Below are positions 17,592 to 26,430 of a DNA stretch of 64,000 bases, in pieces. Location of the stretch: assembly GCF_002797735.1 (NCBI RefSeq), contig NZ_PGFG01000001.1:1984001-2048000 (forward strand). Reading direction: 5' to 3'. The notes under the pieces were generated by a model. That model worked only from the letters and a program-made list of their open reading frames with translations. It made no database searches and was not told the origin of the DNA. Each line of letters opens with the position of its first letter. Positions within the stretch are counted from its first letter, which is position 1. Source of the DNA: Thermoflavifilum aggregans. Lineage in GTDB: Bacteria > Bacteroidota > Bacteroidia > Chitinophagales > Chitinophagaceae. A program made the translations under genes and the position numbers.

Positions 17592-18368
17592 ATGAGATAT
17601 GCATTGGTAACCGGTGCCAGCAGTGGCATTGGAAAAGAAATAGCACGTTGCCTGGCACAGCGGAACTGGAATCTGCTGCTGGTTGCGCGCAATGAAGAAA
17701 TACTGGCTCAAACATCCTCTGAATTGCACCAGCAATACCAAGTGGATGTCCGCTATCTGCCGGCTGACTTGTCGGAATCTGCAGAAGTAGATAAGCTCAT
17801 TCAGTGGGTGCGCCATCAGCAAACACCCCTGGGCGTGCTGGTTAACAACGCCGGTTATGGCGTATGGGGATCCTTTGATACGCTTAGCTGGCAAGCACAG
17901 CAACAAATGCTCCAAGTAAATGTGATGGCATTGCTGCAAATCACCCATAGCTTGCTACCCCTGCTGCAGGCTGACAAAGAACCGGCTTACATTCTCCAGG
18001 TGGGAAGTCTGGCCGGCTACCTGCCACTGCCCTATTTTAACCTGTATGCTGCTTCCAAAGCATTGGTGAATTCTTTCACAAGAGCTCTGGCTTATGAGCT
18101 GCGCAGCCAAAACATCTATGTAACCTTGCTGGCACCGGGAGCTGTTGCAACCCGCTTCAATGAACGGGCCGGCCTCAATGATATACCCGCAGCACAACGA
18201 TATGCTCATCCTGCTGATATGGTGGCCAGGGCCGCTGTAGATGGGCTTTTTAAAAGGAAAGCCGTGGTAATGCCCGGCTTTTCAAACCGACTTATGGCAA
18301 GGCTGGTGAGTTGCCTGCCTAAAAGCTGGTCAATGGCTGTCGCTGCGCGGATCTATAAACCGCAATAA
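17592..18368 (+). CDS. Short-chain dehydrogenase/reductase (SDR), DltE/COG0300 type
   Basis: NAD(P)-dependent oxidoreductase of 258 residues. The cofactor-binding TGASSGIG is at 7-14 and NNAG at 85-88; the catalytic residues are S139, Y152 and K156 in YAASK. It belongs to the classical SDR group often annotated as COG0300. It lies 19 bp before a sphingomyelin-synthase-like gene, so a lipid substrate such as a 3-keto intermediate is possible, but nothing in the sequence fixes the substrate. Confidence 0.9.
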   Translation: MRYALVTGASSGIGKEIARCLAQRNWNLLLVARNEEILAQTSSELHQQYQVDVRYLPADLSESAEVDKLIQWVRHQQTPLGVLVNNAGYGVWGSFDTLSWQAQQQMLQVNVMALLQITHSLLPLLQADKEPAYILQVGSLAGYLPLPYFNLYAASKALVNSFTRALAYELRSQNIYVTLLAPGAVATRFNERAGLNDIPAAQRYAHPADMVARAAVDGLFKRKAVVMPGFSNRLMARLVSCLPKSWSMAVAARIYKPQ

Positions 18369-18387
18369 AACTGTATGCTGCTTTTTT

Positions 18388-19128
18388 ATGGATGCTGACC
18401 AACATACAGACTTGCCTCAAACATCCCTGCGGATGGAACACTTGCATCCTGCTGCAGATAAAGTTGCTCATAGTAGGTTTGAACGGGTGAAACAAACTTG
18501 GAAAACAGCATTCCGGATTCCTTTCTTTTGCTGGAATGGGCTCCTGACGCTGATAGCCGGCATGGTGCTGGCTTATATTGCACAATTGTTTTTCCCCTAC
18601 ATTCAGCAGCGGCATGGTATTACACTCTATGATCCGCTGCTGCAGCTGATTCCGGCACATGACGTATCCTTTTTACTGTTTGCATGCCTGTATGTTCCCA
18701 TGCTGGTATGGCTAACTATGCTTATTGCCTACCCGCGAAGCCTGCTTCAGGTAATGATGAGCATCATTGTGCTGCAAACCCTGCGCCTCATTACCATCTG
18801 GGCAATACCACTGGATCCGCCGCAGAACTGCATAATATTGCGCGACCCATTGGTTTATATCCTGGCCTATCATCATCTGCCTGTTACCCGTGATTTGTTT
18901 TTTTCCGGACATACAGCAACCATGATGGTATTTTATCTTGCCTCACCGAAAAACAAAAAACATTTGCTGATCATCTGGATGGCTGCAGTAATCCTGTTGC
19001 TGCTGATACAACATGCCCATTACAGCATCGATATCCTGGCCGCCATTCTTATCGCTCCTGCTATCTGGACTTGGATGGAAATATATCTTTCCCGTGGGTT
19101 AAACGAACTTCCCAGCTGGAATAAATGA
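18388..19128 (+). CDS. Sphingomyelin-synthase-like PAP2-C membrane protein
   Basis: A 246-residue integral membrane protein with about six hydrophobic segments. It carries the lipid phosphatase/phosphotransferase residues in the arrangement of the sphingomyelin synthase (PAP2_C) family: RDLFFSGHTA with H175, and QHAHYSID with H211 and D215. In the family these residues transfer a phospho-headgroup from a glycerophospholipid to ceramide, or hydrolyse it. Sphingolipids are known in Bacteroidota, so headgroup transfer to ceramide or diacylglycerol is plausible but untested. It follows the SDR gene by 19 bp and is probably co-transcribed. A plain PAP2 phosphatase is the alternative. Confidence 0.75.
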   Translation: MDADQHTDLPQTSLRMEHLHPAADKVAHSRFERVKQTWKTAFRIPFFCWNGLLTLIAGMVLAYIAQLFFPYIQQRHGITLYDPLLQLIPAHDVSFLLFACLYVPMLVWLTMLIAYPRSLLQVMMSIIVLQTLRLITIWAIPLDPPQNCIILRDPLVYILAYHHLPVTRDLFFSGHTATMMVFYLASPKNKKHLLIIWMAAVILLLLIQHAHYSIDILAAILIAPAIWTWMEIYLSRGLNELPSWNK

Positions 19129-19532
19129 TATTCCTATACGTAGCTTAAATCAATTATGAAATAAATCAAAAAAATAGTTTGTTTGATTGCATATTATGGA
19201 TATTGGATTTTTTATTTTTTTACGTTATCAATCATCATGATTTCTGATCTGAATTTTTTTCATTTTGTGAATTTAATTGATGGCCATATGCAAATCATAG
19301 AGCTTCACATACAACCTTACGAAATCGTCACCCATTCAAAGATTGCAACCGGAACATAAGAGAGGAATGTTCCCGACGCTGATATCTTTCGAAATATTAT
19401 GCATACGTACCTGGTTTTAAAAAATTGTATTATTTTTATCTGTGCAAAAAACTTTTCTGGCCTGATTGTACCAGGTGCGAATCAATGGTGAAATCTTTTT
19501 AGAAAATAAACTTCTTTTAAAACTTTTATACC
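19129..19532. other. AT-rich intergenic region
   Basis: About 400 bp with no credible gene. It contains a short inverted repeat GGAACAT / ATGTTCC (19351-19357 with 19367-19373) without a T-run, and an AT-rich stretch resembling a promoter area near 19420-19450 (TATTTTTA is the closest -7 match). Nothing else was recognised. Confidence 0.5.
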
Positions 19533-20261
19533 ATGCGTAAGTATTGCTTTCTGCTTTTGCTAGCGTATTTCGGGATTATAACCAATAAGCATGCCCTGGC
19601 TCAGCTTGATATTAAGGGTGCTTGGCTGCGTGTACAGGATGAATCATCGCCTGTGAAGGTTGTTGCTTTGTTTGGCGATCGGGTATTTATGGAAAGTTGT
19701 GTGGATACTATTACCCATCACATTGTATTTGCCGGAGGTGGTACCTATAGGCTTCATAGGGATACCCTGGATGGGGAATTTTTGTATCAGATGGGTGATG
19801 AAACTATTCAGCCTGCCAGCTTTCAGTTAGTGCTAAAAGGCAATAATGAAGAGCTGAGCTTCACCACTCCGCATGGTGAAACACAACATTGGAAACGGAT
19901 TGACAATGGGCAGGGAGCTTATGCAGGAACCTGGCGCATTGTGCAGCATCAGCAAAATGGTCAGCTGCGCGACATTCCCCAGACCGCCGATCGCAAAACC
20001 CTGAAACTGCTCACTGGTACTCGCTTTCAATGGGCTGCTGTAAATACCGCAACCGGTCAGGTTTTTGCCACCGGTGGCGGCTCCTACAGCGTGAGCAATG
20101 GTCAGTATATTGAACATATTGAATTCTTTTCGCGCGATTCTACCCGTGCAGGCATGTCATTGCCCTTTACCGATGAAATCAAAGGTGATCTTTGGTATCA
20201 CAAAGGCAAAACCACAAAAGGCGATCCTAACTTTGAAGTGTGGAAACGGGTGGAAGAATAA
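19533..20261 (+). CDS. Secreted protein with two related beta-rich repeats, function unknown
   Basis: A 242-residue protein with a signal peptide (about residues 1-23, ending ALAQ). The mature part consists of two similar halves: DIKGAWLRV followed by FAGGGTYRL in the first, and YAGTWRIV followed by FATGGGSYSV in the second. Each half starts with a G-x-W motif and ends in a tryptophan-containing strand (HWKRID and VWKRVE), which recalls lipocalin-like or calycin folds. No enzyme motif is visible. It is upstream of the M16 protease pair on the same strand with a ~100-bp gap. I do not recognise a named family. Confidence 0.7.
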   Translation: MRKYCFLLLLAYFGIITNKHALAQLDIKGAWLRVQDESSPVKVVALFGDRVFMESCVDTITHHIVFAGGGTYRLHRDTLDGEFLYQMGDETIQPASFQLVLKGNNEELSFTTPHGETQHWKRIDNGQGAYAGTWRIVQHQQNGQLRDIPQTADRKTLKLLTGTRFQWAAVNTATGQVFATGGGSYSVSNGQYIEHIEFFSRDSTRAGMSLPFTDEIKGDLWYHKGKTTKGDPNFEVWKRVEE

Positions 20262-20362
20262 TGATCTCTGCATTTCAAAAATATATTTTTTCAAAAAGAA
20301 AAATCACTATTTTTCCAACACATTCAATTGCTAATATACAATAACCTGTAAAGACCCTACGT

Positions 20363-21745
20363 ATGCTGATTCACACATTACGCAAATTTCGAAGGCATAG
20401 GAATTCAGCCTTGTTGCTGGTGCTTGGCCTGCTCATCATATGCCTGTTTCATCCGCAACAGGCTAGAGCTCAGCAACACGTGATCCATTTTGAAAAATAT
20501 CAGTTGCCCAACGGACTCACCGTAATTCTGCACCGCGATACCACTGTACCCGTTGTGGCAGTCACAATGATGTATCATGTAGGTTCAAAAAATGAAACAC
20601 CCGGTCTAACCGGATTCGCTCATTTTTTTGAACACCTGATGTTTGAAGGATCCAAATACATTCCCCGCAAATTATTTGAGAAATACATCACCAATGCCGG
20701 CGGCAGCTACAACGCCAATACCACGCAGGATCGCACGTTTTTCTATGAAGTGCTCCCTTCCAATCAGCTGGCTCTTGGTCTCTGGCTGGAAAGTGAAAGA
20801 TTGCTGCACCTGAAAATTGATAGCATCGGGGTGAATACCCAACGCGAAGTGGTAAAAGAAGAAAAACGCCTGCGGGTAGATAATCAACCTTATGGCACCA
20901 TTTTCATTGAAGTATTGAAACGCGCTTTCAGTGGACCTTATCACTGGTCGCCCATTGGTTCTATGGACGATATCAACCGGGCGCAATTGGGACAATTCCT
21001 GCAATTTTATCACACCTATTATGTGCCCAACAATGCGATTCTTTCCATTGCAGGCAATATTGAAATTGACAGCACCAAAAAATTAATCCAGGCTTATTTT
21101 GGTTCTATTCCGAAAGGCAAAACTCCCATTCCACGTCCCGATCCGAATGAACCACCGCTGACACATGAAATCAAAGATACCATCTATGATCACATTCAAC
21201 TGCCTGCCGTCATAGAAGCTTATCGCATGCCAAAAGAAACCTCACCTGAATATTACGCAGCACAGGTGCTGGCTACGGCCCTTTCGGGCGGGCCTTCATC
21301 CCGATTGAATACTGTGGTAAAAGATCAGAAACAACTCGCCCTTGCTGTTGCATCTATTCCCTATTTCAATGAAGATGCCGGTTTGCTGATCAACTATGCA
21401 ATTGCGAACATGCATGTAAATCCTGACAGCCTGCAACAGGCTATGGATGAAGAAGTGCATAAACTAACCACACAACTGCTTCCGGAAAAGGAATTTGAAA
21501 AAATCATGAATCAGATCCAAACGAATGTGGTAACCAGCAATAGCACCATGCTGGGTATTGCAGAAAGTCTGGCCAACTATCAGATGTTTTTTGGCGATGC
21601 AAACCTGATCAATACTGAACTGCAAAAATACCAGCAGGTAACACGCGAAGATGTATTGCAGGTTGCCAAAAAATATTTGAGACCGGATAATCGGGTAGTG
21701 CTCTATTATTTGCCAATATCACAAAAACAAGCTGTAGGCGAATAA
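20363..21745 (+). CDS. M16 family zinc metallopeptidase, catalytic subunit
   Basis: A 460-residue exported insulinase-family protease. It begins with a long basic N-region and a hydrophobic signal (about 16-37, ending ARAQ). The inverted zinc motif HxxEH is H87-F-F-E90-H91, and the distal glutamates lie in the REVVKEEKR segment about 75 residues later. The usual N- and C-terminal M16 domains follow. It is followed 30 bp later by a second M16 gene lacking the zinc motif, as in two-subunit M16B peptidases where both are needed. Acts in the periplasm on peptides or misfolded segments. Confidence 0.92.
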   Translation: MLIHTLRKFRRHRNSALLLVLGLLIICLFHPQQARAQQHVIHFEKYQLPNGLTVILHRDTTVPVVAVTMMYHVGSKNETPGLTGFAHFFEHLMFEGSKYIPRKLFEKYITNAGGSYNANTTQDRTFFYEVLPSNQLALGLWLESERLLHLKIDSIGVNTQREVVKEEKRLRVDNQPYGTIFIEVLKRAFSGPYHWSPIGSMDDINRAQLGQFLQFYHTYYVPNNAILSIAGNIEIDSTKKLIQAYFGSIPKGKTPIPRPDPNEPPLTHEIKDTIYDHIQLPAVIEAYRMPKETSPEYYAAQVLATALSGGPSSRLNTVVKDQKQLALAVASIPYFNEDAGLLINYAIANMHVNPDSLQQAMDEEVHKLTTQLLPEKEFEKIMNQIQTNVVTSNSTMLGIAESLANYQMFFGDANLINTELQKYQQVTREDVLQVAKKYLRPDNRVVLYYLPISQKQAVGE

Positions 21746-21775
21746 ATTTTCATCGAATCTTCAAAACCAAATGAT

Positions 21776-23845
21776 ATGCAAAAGGTTTTTGTTTTATTCC
21801 TGTTCATCCTGTTTGATGTCATAAATGCCTTCGCGCAGGTTGACCGAAGTCATGCACCGACTCCAGGACCTGCACCGGAAATCCATATAGGTACGCCCGA
21901 TACATTTACCCTGGACAATGGATTGAAAGTATTTGTGGTGGAAAATCATAAACTGCCCCGGGTTACGGCTACGCTGATCCTGGATCATCCACCGGTTCGG
22001 GAAGGAGAAAAAGCAGGTTATGTATCTATGGCCGGCCAGATGCTGCGCAGGGGCACTCTGGATATGAACAAACAACAATTGGATGATACCATCGATTTTC
22101 TGGGTGGTAATATCAGTACATCCAGCAGCAGCGCCACAGCTTTTTCACTGAGTAAAAATTTCCCTGCCATGTTTGCCATATTTTCAGACATTGTGTTGCA
22201 TCCTTCCTTTGATACAACAGAACTGGAAAAACTCAGGAAACAAACGCTTTCATCCTTGGCACAACAAAAGGATAATCCCAATTCCATTCTTTCCAATGTT
22301 ACAGCTGCACTGACTTACGGCAAACAACATCCTTATGGTGAAATTGAAACCGAACAAACCGTCAGCCGAATCAGCCGCGAAGATCTGGTGCATTATTATC
22401 AAACCTACTGGCGGCCCAATACAGGTTATCTGGCATTTGTAGGTGATATTACTCCCCAGCAGGCGCGCGAACTCACGCAAAAATATCTGGCTAAATGGCA
22501 ACCCGCGCCGGTGCCCCATTCCACCTATCCATACCCTGAGCAACCAAAACAGTTGACTGTGGCCATTGTGAACCGACCGACTGCCGTACAAAGCAATATC
22601 GCCTTTGCTAATCCCATTGAACTGAAACCTGGCGACATGCGCAATTTTCCCGCGATGATCATGAATGAAATTCTGGGTGGAGGATCGAACAGCCGGCTTT
22701 TCATGGATCTCAGGGAAACTCATGGCTATACATACGGTGCCTATTCATCGCTCAGCAATGATCCTTATGTAGGTATATTCCAAGCCAGCACAGCTGTGCG
22801 TACAGAAGTTACCGATAGCGCTATCAGCAGGCTGCTGGCCGATTTGCAAGATATGCGAACCAAGCCTGTAACAGAAGATGAATTGACCCGATTCAGAAAT
22901 GCACTTTCCGGCAGATTTGCGCGCTCATTGGAAAATCCATCTACCATTGCACAATTTGCCATCAATATTGAGCGATTCCACATGCCGCGTGACTATTACC
23001 AGCATTATCTGCAATATCTCGCACAGGTAAATGCAGAACAGGTACAAAAAGCTGCTGAACAATTCATTCAGCCCGATCATGCCTATGTGGTTGTGGTAGG
23101 AAATGCAAAGCAGTTTGCTGATAAATTGAAGGCTATCGGTAAACTGGAATATTACTCCATTTACGCTGATCCGGTTACGCCAGATACAGCTGCACAGACA
23201 CCACAGGGAATATCTGCAACCGATGTCATCAATCATTATCTCACAGCTATCGGTGGAAAAGAAAAACTGCAACAGGTAAAATCATTTAGCCAAGTTGCAG
23301 AAGGAGAAATACAGGGTCAACAGGTGCGCCTCACGGAATGGCACTTGCAGGATCAGCATTATATGCAGGAAATTTCTTTGCCATCATCAGGTATGGTGAT
23401 TACAAAGGTAACAATGAACAAAGATAGCATCCGCATGCAGCAAATGGGACAACAAGTTGCACTTACACCTCAAATGAAACAACAAATCCAACAAAATGCA
23501 AAATGGTGTCCTGAACTGACATTGTTAAATCAGGCTGACAAGCTGAGTCTGACCACCACTACAGATGAAAACGGTAAACAGGTATATGCGATACAATACA
23601 CACAACCCAATGAAACAATCACCTATCAATATGATCCTCAAACTGGTTTAAAACTTCATGAAATTCATCAGGTGCAGCTTAATGGCAGAACCCTGACTTC
23701 AGTTTATGATTTTAGTGATTACCGTCAAGTAAATGGTTTGCAACTGCCTTATGAAATTTCCACCAGCATGGGACCTCAGCGTGTTACCTTCCACGTTACG
23801 CAAATACAGATCAATGAAGGATTAAAAGAAAGCGATTTTCAGTAA
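21776..23845 (+). CDS. M16 non-catalytic subunit with C-terminal LolA-like domain
   Basis: A 689-residue exported protein (signal ~1-20, ending AFAQ). Residues ~45-455 form two M16 domains, but the HxxEH position is replaced (KAGYVSMAGQMLRRGT), so no zinc site exists. The RETHGYTYGAYSS stretch typical of the partner subunit, which supplies the substrate-clamping Arg/Tyr pair, is present. Residues ~475-689 form an extra beta-rich region (VINHYLTAIGGKEKLQQVKS ... GLKLHEIHQV ... INEGLKESDF) resembling LolA/LppX-type outer-membrane lipoprotein carrier domains found in Bacteroidota. Presumably forms a heterodimer with the upstream protease. Confidence 0.88.
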   Translation: MQKVFVLFLFILFDVINAFAQVDRSHAPTPGPAPEIHIGTPDTFTLDNGLKVFVVENHKLPRVTATLILDHPPVREGEKAGYVSMAGQMLRRGTLDMNKQQLDDTIDFLGGNISTSSSSATAFSLSKNFPAMFAIFSDIVLHPSFDTTELEKLRKQTLSSLAQQKDNPNSILSNVTAALTYGKQHPYGEIETEQTVSRISREDLVHYYQTYWRPNTGYLAFVGDITPQQARELTQKYLAKWQPAPVPHSTYPYPEQPKQLTVAIVNRPTAVQSNIAFANPIELKPGDMRNFPAMIMNEILGGGSNSRLFMDLRETHGYTYGAYSSLSNDPYVGIFQASTAVRTEVTDSAISRLLADLQDMRTKPVTEDELTRFRNALSGRFARSLENPSTIAQFAINIERFHMPRDYYQHYLQYLAQVNAEQVQKAAEQFIQPDHAYVVVVGNAKQFADKLKAIGKLEYYSIYADPVTPDTAAQTPQGISATDVINHYLTAIGGKEKLQQVKSFSQVAEGEIQGQQVRLTEWHLQDQHYMQEISLPSSGMVITKVTMNKDSIRMQQMGQQVALTPQMKQQIQQNAKWCPELTLLNQADKLSLTTTTDENGKQVYAIQYTQPNETITYQYDPQTGLKLHEIHQVQLNGRTLTSVYDFSDYRQVNGLQLPYEISTSMGPQRVTFHVTQIQINEGLKESDFQ

Positions 23846-23860
23846 TTGTTAATTAACAAA

Positions 23861-23882
23861 TACTGTTTTATCTGAAACAGTA
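23861..23882. other. Stem-loop between convergent genes
   Basis: TACTGTTT / AAACAGTA forms an 8-bp stem with a 6-nt loop between the M16 gene and the convergent TonB-dependent receptor gene. No T-run follows on either strand, so an intrinsic terminator is only a possibility. Confidence 0.4.
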
Positions 23883-23921
23883 AATAAAAAATGCAGGGCA
23901 ATGAAACTGGCAGCATTAAAA

Positions 23922-26315
23922 TCAAAAGCTGAAATTCCAAGTTACGCTTGGAATAATCGGGAATAAAGCAACTTTTTTGGCCTGTATCTGCAGGTTGCCC
24001 TGCAGCAATCCTCCGGATTGATCGAAATAAATGAAATACGGATTCAGCCGGCTGTACACATTGTATATGGAAAACATCCAGCTGTGATGAAAGCGGTGAT
24101 GTTTGGGCCTGGGCGTATAAACAGCAGCTATATCAAGCCGGTTGTAGGGTTGCATGCGATAACCATTGATTTCGGTATAGGATTGCGTCAGGGTACCTTC
24201 AATGAAATAAAACTGATTGGGAATAGTTACAGCATTGCCGGTAGCAAAAACAAAATCAGCTGAAAAATTCCAGCGATCATTGAAACGATAAGTGGCTACA
24301 AGATTCAAATCATGCCGCCTGTCAAAACGTGCCGGATATTTTTGCCCGTTATTCAGATCCGGAAATTTTCTCCAGGTCCAGGAAAGCGTATAGGAAAGCC
24401 ATCCCGTAAGTTTTCCTTTTTGTTTGTGAATAAACAATTCACTGCCATAACTCCATCCTTTGCCAAACACAAAACTGTTTTCCGGATCATCAAGCGAAGG
24501 TGTATATCCTTCTGCAAATTCAATCTGATGATACATTTGCCGTTCATATATTTCCAATGAGGCTTCCCACATCTGGTCATGCAGCTGGGTAAAATAACCT
24601 ATCGTATATTCCCATGCAGTCTGTGGCTTTACGCGATAAGTACTAGGCACCCAGAGATCTGTTGGAAGCGTGGTTCCGGAATTCGATACCAGATGAATGT
24701 ATTGTGCCGTGCGGGTAACAGAAGCTTTCAGGGAAGTCTGTGTATTTAACGTAAATCGTGCAATCAGCCGAGGCTCCAGCTGCATATAAGTTTTTACAGG
24801 CTGAAGCCTGCGATAGAAAATGGAATCATCATGTCCGCTGCCATCAGGTTGTACAAGCACATAAGGTCCCACCTGTTGAAACAGGCTGTAGCGCATGCCC
24901 AGATTGAAGCCCCATCTTTCACCGGCCTGCATATCATCCAGTAGATATACAGCTGCTTCATGTGCATATTTTTTCATTGGATTGGCAGGGTGAAAACTGG
25001 CAGTATCGGAACGTCCGGAAGCTGTGGAAGGCTGAAAGGTATGAAAAATGTAATCATATCCGAATTGCAGATGATGATGAGGATTCAGGTAATTATCTAC
25101 ATCGGTCTTCAGATTCCAGTCGTGAATACCAGAATTCAATCCAACCGTGAAATTATTTTGCGTGGCACCAAAGCTAAACCGATAATCGTTGTATATCAGA
25201 GATGTATTGGCAAACATCCGTGCATTGAATACATGATTCCATCGGACAGTCGCGGTGGTATTGCCCCACGGAATATGCGCCTGAAAAGTATTCCCACTGC
25301 TGCGAAAATGAAACACATCTCTTCCCAGATAAGCACTTGCATACAACTTGTCGCGATCAGAGAACTGCTCATTGACTTTTGCATTCAGATCATAAAAATA
25401 ATATCCAGATCCGTAAAATGAACTGGATTTACTTACAAAAGGTTTCACCAGCATATCCACATACGTGCGCCGTGCTGCAAGCATATATGACGATTTGTTT
25501 TTCCGGATAGGCCCTTCTATTGAAAACCGGGAAGCAATGAGCCCAATTCCACCTTCACCATGCATTTGCTGATTATTACCATCTTTCATGGAAATATCAA
25601 TCACCGAAGAAAGCCTTCCTCCATAATTGGCAGGAATACCACCTTTAATCAGCGTTACATTTTTAATCGCATCGGCATTGAAAATGGAAAAAAATCCGAA
25701 CAAATGACCAGTATTGTAAACCGGCGCATCATCCAGCAAAATCAAGTTCTGATCGGCATTTCCGCCCCGTACATACAGACCGGTATTACCTTCCGATGCC
25801 TGTACACCTGGAAGCATCTCCAGCGTCTTTAACACATCCACTTCACCTGCAATGACAGGTAATGATTTTACTTCTTGAATGGGTAAACGAATGCGGCTTA
25901 CCTCCGTACTTTTGATCTGATCATGTGCCTGCGCAACAATGGTTATTTCCTGCGTGGTGTAATGCAAGGGTTTCATTAAGATATCAAGAGACTGATCTTT
26001 TTCAAGCATAATCAAACATGAATCAATCTGATAACCCGGATCTATCACGTATAGCTTGTAAGTACCTGCAGGCAGATGGATAGAATAAAAGCCATAATGA
26101 TTGGTGCTGACATTAAAAACACTGCCGGCAGCTGATTGTACATGAATATCTGCACCTATCAGCAATTCACCGCTCAGGCTATCGCGTACATATCCACTGA
26201 GAGTATAGGCCGACTGGGCAAAACCAGCAAATGAAATCATCAGCCAGAAACATACAGCAGGCCATATCCTGCAACATTTACTCTTCCATAGATTTTCTTG
26301 CGAAATCAAGCGCAT
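23922..26315 (-). CDS. TonB-dependent receptor with carboxypeptidase-regulatory N-domain
   Basis: A 797-residue outer-membrane receptor. A signal peptide (about residues 14-34, ending GFAQ) is followed by a CarboxypepD_reg-like domain (YTLSGYVRDSLSGELLIGAD ...). The plug domain contains EVDVLKTLEMLPGV and LYVRGGNADQNLILLDDAPV, and a beta-barrel runs to the terminal phenylalanine (VTWNFSF). It is not a SusC-type protein: it lacks an adjacent SusD and is much shorter. Energised uptake of a siderophore, metal complex or peptide is likely; the ligand is unknown. It converges with the M16 genes. Confidence 0.9.
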   Translation of the reverse strand: MRLISQENLWKSKCCRIWPAVCFWLMISFAGFAQSAYTLSGYVRDSLSGELLIGADIHVQSAAGSVFNVSTNHYGFYSIHLPAGTYKLYVIDPGYQIDSCLIMLEKDQSLDILMKPLHYTTQEITIVAQAHDQIKSTEVSRIRLPIQEVKSLPVIAGEVDVLKTLEMLPGVQASEGNTGLYVRGGNADQNLILLDDAPVYNTGHLFGFFSIFNADAIKNVTLIKGGIPANYGGRLSSVIDISMKDGNNQQMHGEGGIGLIASRFSIEGPIRKNKSSYMLAARRTYVDMLVKPFVSKSSSFYGSGYYFYDLNAKVNEQFSDRDKLYASAYLGRDVFHFRSSGNTFQAHIPWGNTTATVRWNHVFNARMFANTSLIYNDYRFSFGATQNNFTVGLNSGIHDWNLKTDVDNYLNPHHHLQFGYDYIFHTFQPSTASGRSDTASFHPANPMKKYAHEAAVYLLDDMQAGERWGFNLGMRYSLFQQVGPYVLVQPDGSGHDDSIFYRRLQPVKTYMQLEPRLIARFTLNTQTSLKASVTRTAQYIHLVSNSGTTLPTDLWVPSTYRVKPQTAWEYTIGYFTQLHDQMWEASLEIYERQMYHQIEFAEGYTPSLDDPENSFVFGKGWSYGSELFIHKQKGKLTGWLSYTLSWTWRKFPDLNNGQKYPARFDRRHDLNLVATYRFNDRWNFSADFVFATGNAVTIPNQFYFIEGTLTQSYTEINGYRMQPYNRLDIAAVYTPRPKHHRFHHSWMFSIYNVYSRLNPYFIYFDQSGGLLQGNLQIQAKKVALFPIIPSVTWNFSF

Positions 26316-26413
26316 TGATCCGGATTCTGATGAAGCAAATTAAACAATAAAACGGCTTGCTCCTGCTTGCCGGCAGGTAGGGTTGCGGAATCATCTGGGA
26401 TAGGAATTTTTGA

Positions 26414-26421
26414 TAGCTTTG
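26414..26421 (+). promoter_or_regulatory. Bacteroidota -7 element for the ABC-F gene
   Basis: TAGCTTTG is a perfect TAnnTTTG, 9 nt before the ATG at 26431. No good -33 TTTG is seen. The predicted leader is only a few nucleotides long. Confidence 0.5.
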
Positions 26422-26430
26422 CCGGCCTGA

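Noticed and set aside
17592-18368. Calling the SDR a 3-ketosphinganine reductase because of the neighbouring sphingomyelin-synthase-like gene
   Set aside because: The protein shows only generic SDR motifs; no residue pattern specific to that enzyme was recognised.
19351-19373. Inverted repeat GGAACAT/ATGTTCC as an RNA gene or terminator
   Set aside because: It is short, has no T-tail and no surrounding conserved structure.
23861-23882. Hairpin as a bidirectional intrinsic terminator
   Set aside because: The stem is AT-rich and no T-run follows on either strand; kept only as a stem-loop.
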